Shown here one piece after another: positions 29,990 through 39,442 of a stretch of DNA of 64,000 nucleotides (position 1 is its first letter; each line of letters opens with the position of its first letter). A program made the translations under genes and the position numbers. The notes below the pieces were generated by a model. That model was not told where the DNA came from. It saw only the letters and a list, made by a program, of their open reading frames with translations, and ran no database searches. The stretch covers positions 1,240,001-1,304,000 of the forward strand of contig NZ_CP051625.1 of the NCBI RefSeq assembly GCF_012844345.1. Direction: 5' to 3'. The stretch comes from Pseudomonas sp. gcc21. GTDB taxonomy: Bacteria > Pseudomonadota > Gammaproteobacteria > Pseudomonadales > Pseudomonadaceae.

Positions 29990-32242
29990 CTATTCATGCC
30001 AGAAGCGCCTTGAATGCTCGCGCCAGCTCCATAGCTGCATGCTCTGCCCTGTTCCATTCAGGACGAACCGCACAGCTCCGGACGTCGCAGTATAAACAGG
30101 TTCGGCGCCGAGTTCGCGGTAGCGTTGCACAACGTTTTTGTGGGGGTGACCGAAGCGGTTCCCATAGCCCGCGCTGAACACCACCCAGCGTGGCGCAACA
30201 GCACGAATAAAAGCATAGGAGGACGAACTTCGGCTGCCGTGATGGGGCGCGAGCAGCAAGTCTGCCTGCACATCCTCGGCTAACAGCTCGTATTCTCCGG
30301 ACATGCCCAGGTCGCCGGTGAGTAACAGGCTGGAGTCACCGGTGGTGACTTTCAGTACACAGGAGCGATCATTGGAATTAGCCGGCGCGCCTGCAGCGTA
30401 CATAATCTTGAAATGCACACCGTCCCAATCCCAGCTATCACCGGCACGACACTGCTCGGCATTCAAGGCAACCGCCTGTCGCTCATGCTCGCCCGATAGC
30501 ACCCGGTCCACCTGCATCAGACGCTGGATCGCCAGGGCGCCCCCTGCATGATCGTTATCTGCATGACTCAGCAGCATGACATCAAGCTTCCTGAGACCGA
30601 ACGAAACCAGGGCTGGGTGAACCACAGCTTCTCCAAGATCAAAACCACTGCTGAGTCGTGCCCCTGTATCGTAAAGCAGCGTGTGGTTGCTGGTCTGGAT
30701 AAGCGCCGACGAACCCTGGCCAACGTCCAGGACGGTTACCCAGAACGCGCCCTGCTGCGGAACTGGCCGACCAGGGAGCAGCAGAACGGCCAGACTGACC
30801 AGCGCAGGAACGAGTAACAATCTGCTCAGCGGGCTGAGCAAGGCAAGCGTTCCTGTAGCCCCCACCGACCAACCCAGCCAACCCGGAAATGCCATCCGCA
30901 GCGGCGCCTGAAAATCAGCAAACCAGGCCAAACCATCAAACAATGCATCGAGTGCGTGCGCGGCAGCCAATAACAGCCAGGACCAGCCAAACGCCACGTC
31001 AAACACGGCGCCAAGCAGCGCAGCCGGCACCACCACCAGACTTACCCAGGGAATGGCAACTGCGTTCACCAGCGGTGCTGACAGACTGACGGGCATCGCC
31101 CAGAGCAGAAGCCAGGGCCACAGCCCAACGAAGATTACCCATTGCGCCTTGCCCCAACGCAGCCAGATACCGCGTACGGCAAGCCTTCCGCTCATGCCGA
31201 AGATCAGCAGACCCACGGCCATGAAGGACAGCCAGAACCCGGCCTTGAGCGGTGCGGCAGGCGATACCATGACCACGGCACACAGCGCGGCCAACCAGGT
31301 TACCCATGGGCCGGGCTGGCGGTAGATCAAACGCGCAATCAGTACCAACAGGATCATCAACAACGCCCGCTGCGTGGGCACCGCAAACCCTGCCAGCGCC
31401 GCATAACCGGATGCGAGGAGAACAGCCAATGGCGCAGCGAACCAGAATCGCGGCCATCGGCCAGGAAACAGACGCAACCTGGCGCACACTGCCATGATCA
31501 AGAAAGCCAGCGATGCCAGCATGCCCACATGCAAACCGGAGATCACCATCAAATGACTGGTCCCCGTCGCCTGCATGATTGTCCATTCGTCAGCACTCAG
31601 TACACTGCGATCACCTACTATCAGCGCCAGCAAACGCTGTCCGCCGGGCTGGGGGACCAGGGTTGCGTCCAGCCGCTGTCTGATATAACTGCGCAGCCCA
31701 CTCAGCCGGACCACCGGCTCCTCAAGCAGTTGACCGTGACGAATGCTTGCCAGAGCGCCGATCTCCTGAGCATAGAGCCAGGCTTCGTAATCAAACCCAC
31801 CGGGATTGGACATACCGCGCGGACGCCGCAGGTTTGCTTCAAACCGCCAGCGCTGGTTGCTTGCCACTGGTTCTCCTGCATACCAGTGCGCGCGAATCAG
31901 GGGCAGCGCCTCGCCCGTATCAGCCATACGCGCTTCAGCCAATTCGAATCGCCAGCCAGTGAGGGTCGGCTCGGGCAGCCCACTGATGCGACCTTCAATC
32001 AATACTTTCTGACCATCGAGCGCAGGCACAAGGCGCTTATCAAGCATCTGATGATGGCAGTAGCTGGCCCAGATCAGTCCTGCTAAAAAAGCCGCGAATA
32101 CCCGACCGGAGCGCCCGAACAGTGCGGCTCCCAGCATAACCGGCAGTACAACTGCGAGCGACCAGGCAGGAGGCAGGCTTGGCATAAGCAAGGGTGTGAT
32201 GAGCCCGACAAACAGGGCAAAAAGCGCGGCTGACAACGCCAT
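29990..32242 (-). CDS. comEC: ComEC/Rec2 family DNA-uptake channel protein
   Basis: A 750-residue polytopic membrane protein expected to pass single-stranded DNA across the inner membrane during natural transformation. Order: N-terminal helices and OB-like domain (to about 200), the competence domain with MVISGLHVGM, many transmembrane helices, then a metallo-beta-lactamase domain with the metal-binding LSHADNDHAGG and LLLAPHHGSRSSSS motifs. The length is normal. It is divergent from the DUF2062 gene over 99 nt. Confidence 0.93.
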   Translation of the reverse strand: MALSAALFALFVGLITPLLMPSLPPAWSLAVVLPVMLGAALFGRSGRVFAAFLAGLIWASYCHHQMLDKRLVPALDGQKVLIEGRISGLPEPTLTGWRFELAEARMADTGEALPLIRAHWYAGEPVASNQRWRFEANLRRPRGMSNPGGFDYEAWLYAQEIGALASIRHGQLLEEPVVRLSGLRSYIRQRLDATLVPQPGGQRLLALIVGDRSVLSADEWTIMQATGTSHLMVISGLHVGMLASLAFLIMAVCARLRLFPGRWPRFWFAAPLAVLLASGYAALAGFAVPTQRALLMILLVLIARLIYRQPGPWVTWLAALCAVVMVSPAAPLKAGFWLSFMAVGLLIFGMSGRLAVRGIWLRWGKAQWVIFVGLWPWLLLWAMPVSLSAPLVNAVAIPWVSLVVVPAALLGAVFDVAFGWSWLLLAAAHALDALFDGLAWFADFQAPLRMAFPGWLGWSVGATGTLALLSPLSRLLLVPALVSLAVLLLPGRPVPQQGAFWVTVLDVGQGSSALIQTSNHTLLYDTGARLSSGFDLGEAVVHPALVSFGLRKLDVMLLSHADNDHAGGALAIQRLMQVDRVLSGEHERQAVALNAEQCRAGDSWDWDGVHFKIMYAAGAPANSNDRSCVLKVTTGDSSLLLTGDLGMSGEYELLAEDVQADLLLAPHHGSRSSSSYAFIRAVAPRWVVFSAGYGNRFGHPHKNVVQRYRELGAEPVYTATSGAVRFVLNGTGQSMQLWSWREHSRRFWHE

Positions 32243-32341
32243 GGCGGAAACATCCTGTTCACCTGAAGTGCCGCCAGCCGGTAGTGTGACCGTGACATTC
32301 CATGCATAATTGATTCACTTCCAGCTGCTGGCCAGTCTGCA

Positions 32342-32866
32342 ATGCCCCGCCGCCTTCTCAAACGCTACATGCCAAATCCGGAGCGCATCAAGCGAAGTAA
32401 ATCGCTTCGTTTTATGGGGACTCTTCTGCATGATGCAAACCTGTGGCATCTCAACCGCCACAGTGTTGCGCGGGCGATGTCGATCGGTTTATTTGTGGCA
32501 ATGCTGCCGATTCCCATGCAGATGCTGCTGTCGGCATCCATTGCATTGCCCGCACGAGCCAACCTCCCGGTATCGATTGGCCTGGTCTGGCTGACCAATC
32601 CGGTTACCATGCCGCCGATATTCTTCGTGCAGTACAAAGTGGGTACGTTGTTGCTGGGTACGCCTGAACGCACCATGCCCATGGAACTATCATTGGCCTG
32701 GCTTAGCTCAGAATTTCATCACATCTGGCAGCCCTTACTGCTCGGATCGCTGCTCTTTGGCATCATTCTGGCGCTGGTTGGTTATGGTGCCACCATGTTG
32801 TATTGGCGAGTGTGGGTCTCACGCAACTGGCAGCAGCGCAAACTGAGACGTCGTAGCCAAAGCTGA
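32342..32866 (+). CDS. DUF2062 domain membrane protein
   Basis: A 174-residue protein with three hydrophobic segments. The motifs NRHSVARAMSIGLFVAMLPI and PVSIGLVWLTNPVTMPPIFF define the DUF2062 family; the function is unknown. Basic residues at both ends suggest a cytoplasmic N-terminus. In P. aeruginosa the equivalent gene lies beside comEC. It converges on the lrp-like gene with a 22-nt gap. Confidence 0.9.
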   Translation: MPRRLLKRYMPNPERIKRSKSLRFMGTLLHDANLWHLNRHSVARAMSIGLFVAMLPIPMQMLLSASIALPARANLPVSIGLVWLTNPVTMPPIFFVQYKVGTLLLGTPERTMPMELSLAWLSSEFHHIWQPLLLGSLLFGIILALVGYGATMLYWRVWVSRNWQQRKLRRRSQS

Positions 32867-32888
32867 TTGTCCGCGTCCCCCGGCGGCG

Positions 32889-33380
32889 CTAGCGTTCAGG
32901 CACGGGCAACGTTAGCGATTCCTTTACCTCTTCCATCACGATGTAACTTTTGGAGTCTCGAACGTTAGGGAGTTTCAATAGAATATCGCCCAGCAATTTG
33001 CGATAGGACGCCATCTCGTTGATGCGTGCCTTGATCAGGTAATCAAAATCGCCTGATACCAGATGACATTCGAGGACATGCGGCAAGGTGAGCACCGACC
33101 GGCGAAACTCTTCGAAAATATCCGCCGATTTGTAGGACAGGTTGATCTCGACGAACACCAGCAACCCGGCCTCCAGATGCGCCGGGTTCAACCTCGCCGA
33201 GTAACCCATGATTACCCCTTCACGTTCCAGCCGGCGCACTCGCTCGGTACAGGGTGTGGTTGAAAGGCCAATTCGCTCACCGAGCTCGGTAAACGCCAGT
33301 CGTCCCTCTGCCTGCAGCTCCCGAAGAATCTGCCGGTCTATTCGATCCAGCTCTCGTTGAGTCTTGTATTGGGCTCTCAT
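32889..33380 (-). CDS. dadR: Lrp/AsnC family regulator (DadR-like)
   Basis: A 163-residue feast/famine regulator: helix-turn-helix at about 20-50 (FTELGERIGLSTTPCTERVRRLEREG) and a RAM ligand-binding domain. It closely resembles the P. aeruginosa regulator that activates dadAX with alanine as effector. It is divergent from dadA across 144 nt, the expected control geometry. ATG 33380 is chosen over GTG 33392 because homologues start MRxQxxxxRELD. Confidence 0.88.
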   Translation of the reverse strand: MRAQYKTQRELDRIDRQILRELQAEGRLAFTELGERIGLSTTPCTERVRRLEREGVIMGYSARLNPAHLEAGLLVFVEINLSYKSADIFEEFRRSVLTLPHVLECHLVSGDFDYLIKARINEMASYRKLLGDILLKLPNVRDSKSYIVMEEVKESLTLPVPER

Positions 33381-33413
33381 GGTTATATGCACTAGACCTT
33401 TGGCTAATTGAAC

Positions 33414-33476
33414 GTGAATTTACCCTGAATATAGCCGTTTAATCAGTGAATTTCACCATCTCAGCTTTCCTATAAT
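33414..33476 (+). promoter_or_regulatory. dadA promoter region with spaced direct repeats
   Basis: GTGAATTT occurs at 33414-33421 and again at 33446-33453, 32 bp apart, so on the same helix face. A perfect -10 TATAAT lies at 33471-33476 without a good -35, which suggests an activator-dependent promoter. The divergent DadR-like regulator is the obvious candidate. Confidence 0.45.
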
Positions 33477-33524
33477 CCGGTGAAAGCCACCTGCCCTGAC
33501 CGGGCATGCACACTGGAGAAATAC

Positions 33525-34823
33525 ATGCGCGTTCTCATTCTCGGTAGCGGCGTTGTGGGAACTACCAGCGCCTACTACCTGGCCCGGGAAGGGTTTGAGG
33601 TTACGGTAGTTGATCGGCAGCCTGCGGTAGCGATGGAAACCAGCCACGCCAATGCGGGGCAGATTTCACCGGGTTACGCCTCGCCCTGGGCGGCGCCGGG
33701 CGTTCCGCTGAAGGCAATAAAATGGATGTTGCAGCAACATGCGCCGCTTTCCATAAAACCAACGGGCGATATCAACCAGTATCTGTTCATGGCGCGGATG
33801 CTGCGCAACTGCACCGCCGGGCGATATGCGGTGAACAAAGAACGCATGGTGCGCTTGTCCGAGTTCAGCCGCGACTGTCTGGACGAACTGCGCGCAGAAA
33901 CAGGCATTGAATATGAAGGCCGGCAGCGCGGCACCACTCAACTCTTCCGCACCCAGGCCCAACTTGAAGGAGCGGCCAAGGATATCGCGGTACTCGAGCG
34001 GCTCGGCGTGCCATACGAACTACTCGATCGTGATGGTGTGTGCCGGGCCGAGCCGGCGCTGGCCAGAGTAAAGCACAAGCTGACCGGCGGCTTGCGTTTA
34101 CCCAACGACCAGACAGGGGACTGCCAGATGTTCACCACTCGCTTAGCAGAACTGGCGGTGCGGGCGGGCGTTGAGTTCCGCTTCAATCAGAACATCGAGC
34201 GACTGGAATACAGCGGAGATCGCCTGAGTGGCGTAGTGATCGATGGTCAACTGGAGACCGCCGACTATTACGTGGTTGCGCTCGGCAGTTTCAGTCCGCA
34301 GATGCTCGCCCCGCTGGGCATCACGGCTCCGATATACCCCCTTAAGGGTTATTCGATCACCGTGCCGATTACCAACTCGGAAATGGCGCCGGTATCAACC
34401 ATGCTGGACGAGACCTACAAGGTAGCTATCACGCGGCTGAACGACCGGATCCGAGTAGGCGGCATGGCCGAACTCCGTGGCTATGACCTGAATATTGATG
34501 CGCGCCGTGGGGAAACCTTGAAAATGATCGTCAAGGACCTGTTCCCTGAAGGCGGCAACCTGGCAGATACCGAGCTCTGGACCGGTCTGCGTCCAGCAAC
34601 TCCGGACGGCACGCCGATCATTGGTGCAACCCGTTACCGCAATCTGTTCCTGAACACCGGTCACGGCACCCTTGGCTGGACCATGTCTTGCGGCTCCGCT
34701 CGCTTGTTGGCAGACCAATTGATGAACAAAACTTCCCGGATCAGCACCGAGGGTCTGGACATCTTCCGCTACACAAACAACAAAGAGGTCAGAAAATATG
34801 CACATCCAGCGACAGCACACTGA
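33525..34823 (+). CDS. dadA: D-amino acid dehydrogenase small subunit
   Basis: A 432-residue FAD enzyme of the DAO family that oxidises D-alanine and other D-amino acids, feeding electrons to the respiratory chain. The dinucleotide motif [18 protein letters not shown] is at the N-terminus; [20 protein letters not shown] and the C-terminal [16 protein letters not shown] are DadA hallmarks. ATG 33525 has GGAGA 9 nt upstream; the frame extends to 33480 without support. The usual partner dadX (alanine racemase) is not in the window. Confidence 0.95.
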   Translation: MRVLILGSGVVGTTSAYYLAREGFEVTVVDRQPAVAMETSHANAGQISPGYASPWAAPGVPLKAIKWMLQQHAPLSIKPTGDINQYLFMARMLRNCTAGRYAVNKERMVRLSEFSRDCLDELRAETGIEYEGRQRGTTQLFRTQAQLEGAAKDIAVLERLGVPYELLDRDGVCRAEPALARVKHKLTGGLRLPNDQTGDCQMFTTRLAELAVRAGVEFRFNQNIERLEYSGDRLSGVVIDGQLETADYYVVALGSFSPQMLAPLGITAPIYPLKGYSITVPITNSEMAPVSTMLDETYKVAITRLNDRIRVGGMAELRGYDLNIDARRGETLKMIVKDLFPEGGNLADTELWTGLRPATPDGTPIIGATRYRNLFLNTGHGTLGWTMSCGSARLLADQLMNKTSRISTEGLDIFRYTNNKEVRKYAHPATAH

Positions 34824-35154
34824 CAAGCGCATGAGTCAGATTGTCATTCATCAGGGCATCGTTTACTTGTCCGGGCAGGTCGCTGACAATGTCAGCACAG
34901 ATGTCGAGCAACAGACTCGCGATACCTTGAAGGAAGTCGAGAAGCTGCTTGTCGAAGCAGGCACCGATACGCAACACATCCTCTCGGTGACTATATATCT
35001 CAAGGATATCGCGCGGGATTTTGCAGGCATGAATACCGCCTGGGATCAGTGGCTGCCTGCAGGAACCGCGCCCGCCAGAGCAACCGTCGAAGCAAAACTC
35101 TGCGATCCGGACATTCTTGTCGAGATGTCTGTCATCGCGGCTCTGCCCGCATGA
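34798..35154 (+). CDS. RidA family protein
   Basis: A 118-residue YjgF/YER057c/UK114 (Rid) protein that would hydrolyse reactive imine intermediates, which DadA-type oxidation produces. The conserved Arg is in [23 protein letters not shown] and [10 protein letters not shown] are typical. It starts inside the last 26 nt of dadA with an AGAGG site, so it is translated from the same message. In P. aeruginosa a similar gene follows dadA as well. The following 213 nt to the transporter hold no gene. Confidence 0.9.
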   Translation: MHIQRQHTDKRMSQIVIHQGIVYLSGQVADNVSTDVEQQTRDTLKEVEKLLVEAGTDTQHILSVTIYLKDIARDFAGMNTAWDQWLPAGTAPARATVEAKLCDPDILVEMSVIAALPA

Positions 35155-35367
35155 GTGATCGGCACCTTGGCCAGCCGTTAAGCACTGGTCACTCAGCCAC
35201 CTGAACTACCCGACCTGCATCGCTGTTGAAGGTTACGGCCTCAACATGCACGGACGCAGTGACCGGTTCTGGAGCAATCAATCGAACCTGAGTTCACCCG
35301 GCATATCAATCACGGGCGCGGGCATCAATCGCGTCCGGGTTCATAATTCAAATAAGAGAGACATGAG

Positions 35368-36465
35368 ATGAACAGACAATCCCTTCAGATAGCCATGGCT
35401 TACATGTCCGTCGTGATCGGCGGAGGCTTTGCCTCGGGGCAGGAAGTGTTGCAATTCTTCACCGGCTTTGGCCTGATCGGTATTCTCGGCACCCTGCTCA
35501 GTGGCCTACTGTTTGCCTTCCTGGGTATGCAAATCGCCCGTATCAGTTCGAAAATGAAGGCGGACTCCCACAAGGCCGTGCTTTATATCCTGTTTGGGCA
35601 GAAAGCCGGATTTCTGGTGGATCTCGTACTGTCATTCTTCCTGTTTGGTGTCGGCGTCGTGATGCTGGCCGGTACCGGTTCGATTTTCAGTCAACAGTAC
35701 GATTGGCCTCCGCTTGCTGGTGGCCTCGTGATGACGACGCTGGTGATTATCACGCTCTGCCTCAATGTCAAAAGCATCATTCGGCTGATCAGCGCGGTAT
35801 TGCCGTTTTTACTCGGCCTGGTGCTGATTATCACCACCTACTCGATCTTCAGCTACGACGCCCCCCTGGAAACCCTCGACCAGGTAGCCAAGCAAGGGGA
35901 CACAGTCAGCTCCAACTGGATCCTTGGTGCATTACTCTATGCCTCATTCAATATTGCTGTCGGTTTTCCGATGCTGGCTGTCATTGGCGGCATGGTCAAA
36001 TCACAGCGAGCAGCCAGCCTCGGGGGCATCCTTGGCGGGCTGGGTCTGGGGCTCCTGATTCTGCTGTTGAACGTCGGTTTGTTTGCCAATATCAATCAAC
36101 TGCAGGGTGTCGAGATGCCAACGCTCGCGCTGGCCTCGAACATCTCACCGATCCTCTCGGTAATCATGTCGGTAGCGCTGATCTGCATGATCTACAGCAC
36201 GGCTGTGGGGATGTTCTTTGCTTTCAGCGCGCGTTTCGCAGCGCCGGACTCGCTGCAGTTCAAATCTGTCAGTACAGTTTCCGTATTGATCGGTCTGGGT
36301 CTGAGCATGGCGGGCTTCAGCAAGCTGGTTGGCACCGTTTACCCGTTACTCGGCTATGTTGGCTTCGCCCTGATTCTTGCCATTGCCTTCAGTTGGATCC
36401 GCAACCGTCATCAACGTGTTGAGGATGCACCGGAGCTCGCCGTGACTTCCGCTGAATCCAGATAG
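35368..36465 (+). CDS. YkvI-like amino-acid-type membrane transporter
   Basis: A 365-residue integral membrane protein with about ten transmembrane helices. The opening AMAYMSVVIGGGFASGQEVLQFF and the motif GALLYASFNIAVGFPML are typical of the YkvI family, an APC-superfamily branch resembling branched-chain amino-acid and sodium-coupled carriers. The substrate is unknown; location behind dadA-ridA suggests an amino acid. A 213-nt gap before it may contain its own promoter. A strong terminator follows. Confidence 0.82.
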   Translation: MNRQSLQIAMAYMSVVIGGGFASGQEVLQFFTGFGLIGILGTLLSGLLFAFLGMQIARISSKMKADSHKAVLYILFGQKAGFLVDLVLSFFLFGVGVVMLAGTGSIFSQQYDWPPLAGGLVMTTLVIITLCLNVKSIIRLISAVLPFLLGLVLIITTYSIFSYDAPLETLDQVAKQGDTVSSNWILGALLYASFNIAVGFPMLAVIGGMVKSQRAASLGGILGGLGLGLLILLLNVGLFANINQLQGVEMPTLALASNISPILSVIMSVALICMIYSTAVGMFFAFSARFAAPDSLQFKSVSTVSVLIGLGLSMAGFSKLVGTVYPLLGYVGFALILAIAFSWIRNRHQRVEDAPELAVTSAESR

Positions 36466-36483
36466 TATCAACCGAGCGCAACG

Positions 36484-36514
36484 AAAAACGGCCGCTGATT
36501 CAGCGGCCGTTTTT
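36484..36514. terminator. Bidirectional terminator between ykvI-like gene and lolD
   Basis: A 14-bp stem AAAAACGGCCGCTG/CAGCGGCCGTTTTT with loop ATT, with T-runs in both directions; it serves the convergent genes. Confidence 0.93.
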
Positions 36515-36542
36515 TATGCTGCGTATGCACCCGGAGTTTGGA

Positions 36543-37229
36543 TCAATTCACTCGTGGCTGCAGGTGTCCCTCGTGCAAGGTCAACACGCGATCCATTTGT
36601 CCTGCCAGCGCCAGATCATGAGTAACCACCATGAACGCGGTATTGAGCCGCTGACTCAGCTCCAGCATCAGCTCCTGAACACCTCGGGCAGTGTGATGGT
36701 CGAGATTGCCGGTCGGCTCATCCAGCAGCACGCACGCCGGCTGATTAATCAGCGCCCTGGCAATCGCAACCCGCTGGCGTTCGCCGCCAGACAGCTCGGC
36801 CGGCTTGTGCCCGGCCCGTTTCGCCAGCCCCACGCCAGCCAACATTTCATTTGCCCGCTCGCGTGCCTGCGCAACCGGCATTTTGCCGATCAGTAACGGC
36901 ATGCAGACATTTTCCAGCGCAGTGAACTCGGCAAGCAGATGGTGAAACTGGTAAACGAAACCCAGACCGGTATTACGCAACCGCCCGCGCTCGGATTCCT
37001 TCAGTGCCGACATCTGACGGCCAGCCAACCAGACTTCACCTTCGCTGGGCGTGTCCAGTCCGCCGAGCATGTTCAACAAGGTGGTCTTGCCTGAACCCGA
37101 GCTGCCGACGATCGCTACCCGCTCGCCGGGCAGCAGCTTCAGATTGACTCTGTCCAGGACCTTCAGGCGCTGGGGCCCGACGGCGTACTCTTTGCTCAGC
37201 TCGCGGCATTCCAGGACTGCTTCAGTCAT
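36543..37229 (-). CDS. lolD: Lipoprotein-releasing ABC transporter ATPase LolD
   Basis: A 228-residue ATPase driving release of lipoproteins from the inner membrane to LolA. Walker [10 protein letters not shown], signature LSGGERQR, Walker [12 protein letters not shown] and a conserved H-loop in VVTHDL are complete. The [21 protein letters not shown] segment is typical of the MacB/LolD branch. The ATG overlaps the lolC stop by 8 nt. Confidence 0.95.
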   Translation of the reverse strand: MTEAVLECRELSKEYAVGPQRLKVLDRVNLKLLPGERVAIVGSSGSGKTTLLNMLGGLDTPSEGEVWLAGRQMSALKESERGRLRNTGLGFVYQFHHLLAEFTALENVCMPLLIGKMPVAQARERANEMLAGVGLAKRAGHKPAELSGGERQRVAIARALINQPACVLLDEPTGNLDHHTARGVQELMLELSQRLNTAFMVVTHDLALAGQMDRVLTLHEGHLQPRVN

Positions 37230-38466
37230 AACGCAAAGCCTCCGCCGGCTCGGTACGGGACGCCCGCCATGCCGGATACAGTGTTGCTAGAAAACTCATC
37301 CCCAACGCGGCGGAACAGATGAGAACGACATCGCTCCAGATCAATTGGGATGGCAGATAGCTGATGAAGTAGACATCCGAGCTCAGGAACTGCATTCCCA
37401 GCAGCTTCTCCAGCCCCGCAACCAGCGCCGAGACATTCAGAGCAGCCAGAACGCCGAGAACCCCACCGACCAGGGTCCCCACCACGCCGATTACCGAGCC
37501 CTGCACCATGAATATGCCCATGATGGTACCCGGCGATGCGCCCAGCGTGCGTAGAATCGCTATGTCGGCTTTCTTGTCGGTAACCACCATCACCAACGTG
37601 GAGATGATATTGAACGCTGCGACCGCGACGATCAGCAGGAGCAGCAAGCCAATCATGGTTTTCTCCATGCGGATGGCAGCAAAAAGGTTGCCATGGCTAC
37701 GCGTCCAGTCCTGCGCGTAATAATCACCCGACAAGCCCGACACCAGTTCCCAGGATACTGTCGGCGCCTGAAACAGGTCGTGCAGCTTGACCCGTACACC
37801 CTGCATCTGACCTGAAGGCCAGCGACTCAGCCGAGCTGCGTCACCGGCGTGGATGATAGCAAGGGAGCCATCCAGCTCGGCGCCCACCTTGAATATACCC
37901 TTGACCTCGAAACGCTTGAGCCGAGGAAATACCCCCGCTGGCGTGACCGAGGCCTCCGGAAGCACGAAGGTCAGCTTGTCACCAGGTCGCACCCCGAAAC
38001 GGTTGGCAGTCAGCTCGCCAATGATGATGCCGAATTCGCCATCAACCAGCTCCTCAAGCGCCCCCGCTTCCATATGTTCGCCGATAATCGAAACCCGTTG
38101 TTCAGCTTCGGGAATGATCCCGCTGACCAAGACAGGGGCCACGCTGCCGTCATGAGTCAGCATGCCCTGGAGCTGGATAAAAGGCGCGGCGGCTTCGACC
38201 TGAGGATGTTCTTCCAGTGTGGACGCAAGCGAGCGCCAATCTTCGATCGGCTGATAACCGTTGATGGTAGCGTGTGGCACCATGCCGAGAATGCGGGTAC
38301 GCAGCTCCCGATCAAAACCGTTCATTACCGACAGCACAAGGATCATCACCAGCACGCCCAGCGTCAGGCCAAGCATGGAAATCAGCGATATGAAGGAGAT
38401 GAAATGGTTACGACGTTTCGCCCGCGTGTAACGCAGGCCAATAAAGAAAGGCAAAGGTCTGAACAT
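37222..38466 (-). CDS. lolC: Lipoprotein-releasing permease, LolC/LolF type
   Basis: A 414-residue inner-membrane protein: one N-terminal helix (about 25-48), a large periplasmic domain, and three C-terminal helices (about 270-405). [17 protein letters not shown] in the periplasmic domain corresponds to the Hook that binds LolA in E. coli LolC. No lolE lies next to lolD, where I recall P. aeruginosa having one, so this may act as a homodimer like LolF, or lolE may be elsewhere. Only the lolC-lolD order is seen. Confidence 0.92.
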   Translation of the reverse strand: MFRPLPFFIGLRYTRAKRRNHFISFISLISMLGLTLGVLVMILVLSVMNGFDRELRTRILGMVPHATINGYQPIEDWRSLASTLEEHPQVEAAAPFIQLQGMLTHDGSVAPVLVSGIIPEAEQRVSIIGEHMEAGALEELVDGEFGIIIGELTANRFGVRPGDKLTFVLPEASVTPAGVFPRLKRFEVKGIFKVGAELDGSLAIIHAGDAARLSRWPSGQMQGVRVKLHDLFQAPTVSWELVSGLSGDYYAQDWTRSHGNLFAAIRMEKTMIGLLLLLIVAVAAFNIISTLVMVVTDKKADIAILRTLGASPGTIMGIFMVQGSVIGVVGTLVGGVLGVLAALNVSALVAGLEKLLGMQFLSSDVYFISYLPSQLIWSDVVLICSAALGMSFLATLYPAWRASRTEPAEALRYD

Positions 38467-38560
38467 GAAATATCAGGTCCCTGACGGGGGAATAGACCCG
38501 TGAGTGGCTATTGGGAGAGACATGTTACACTGAATTCAGCTGGGATAAACGGACCATGAC

Positions 38561-39142
38561 ATGCAAACGATTGACGACAGCATTCAAGATAAAAGGGATT
38601 TTTACCGCATTGAAGATAAGCTTGCCCTGGACTACCGGGTCATTAAAGGACCGGATCTGTCCGATGCGCAACTCGAGTCGCCGCAATTCCAGATGCTCAG
38701 CGAGCTTCAGGTGCTGGAGCAGGAATCCCAGCATCTGCTGCGCCAGATAGGTGAACGTGACCGTTCACTGGCGGCCTACCTGAAGATTGTAAACAAGCGC
38801 ATCGAGCTGGTTGCCAGAACGCTGGTTACCCAGGCTGCCGATACGCCGACGGATAAGCTGCAGGTGACCTTGAGCGAAGGAGGTATGTCCTTCACGGCCA
38901 CCGAACCGCTCGAACCCGAAACCTGGCTTGCACTGCGGCTGGTACTCATGCCCTCTCCGCTCGGGCTGGTGATTCCAGCGCGGGTGCTACGCTGCGATTG
39001 CGCCGAAGCAGCCGGCAGCTGGACCATAGGTGTCAGCTTCGAAGCACTAAGCGATCCGGAACGCCAGCTGCTCGCCAGACATATTCTGCAGAAACAGGCA
39101 CAGGAAATACGTGCCGCGAAAACCGAAAGGATTCAGTTATGA
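38561..39142 (+). CDS. PilZ-domain protein (putative c-di-GMP effector)
   Basis: A 193-residue cytoplasmic protein. KRDFYRIED near the N-terminus supplies an RxxxR motif, and LSEGGMSF about 110 residues later supplies the S-x-x-G part of a PilZ c-di-GMP site, separated by a helical insert (about 40-95) rich in Gln, Glu and Leu. This split layout differs from simple PilZ proteins. From memory a similar gene precedes glpQ in P. aeruginosa. It overlaps the next gene by 4 nt. Confidence 0.75.
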   Translation: MQTIDDSIQDKRDFYRIEDKLALDYRVIKGPDLSDAQLESPQFQMLSELQVLEQESQHLLRQIGERDRSLAAYLKIVNKRIELVARTLVTQAADTPTDKLQVTLSEGGMSFTATEPLEPETWLALRLVLMPSPLGLVIPARVLRCDCAEAAGSWTIGVSFEALSDPERQLLARHILQKQAQEIRAAKTERIQL

Positions 39143-39438
39143 ACATTCTGAACGCCCGTTTGTTGGCTTTTTCTCTCCTGCTCACCACACCGTTAGCAGG
39201 GGCAGACACTTTAACCATTCCGGTTGGGCAGCAGCACAGCTCAGCTGTCTCGATCGAACTACCTCTGCGTGGCCAGTCAGCCGCATCGGTTATCCAGCGC
39301 CACGGCGAGCCAGCGGTACGTCATACGGCCGTTGGCGAGCCGCCTATAAGTCGTTGGGATTATCAAGGCTTCAGCGTGTACTTCGAAGCAAACACCGTCG
39401 TACACAGCGTCCTTCAGCACCGGCCGAAGGCTAATTGA
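39139..39438 (+). CDS. Small exported protein of unknown function
   Basis: A 99-residue protein with a signal peptide ending near PLAGA (residue 22), so the mature part is about 77 residues and periplasmic. It contains SIELPLRGQSAASVIQRHGE and ISRWDYQGFSVYFEANTVVHSV, a pattern seen in small pseudomonad proteins where a short domain binds or folds around a WDY motif. I do not recognise a function. ATG overlaps the PilZ-like gene stop, and the phosphodiesterase gene starts 4 nt after its stop, so the three form an operon. Confidence 0.75.
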   Translation: MNILNARLLAFSLLLTTPLAGADTLTIPVGQQHSSAVSIELPLRGQSAASVIQRHGEPAVRHTAVGEPPISRWDYQGFSVYFEANTVVHSVLQHRPKAN

Positions 39439-39442
39439 GCGA

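Noticed and set aside
31142..32086. 314-codon plus-strand frame opposite comEC
   Set aside because: Rich in His, Gln and Arg with no domain; comEC on the other strand explains the open frame.
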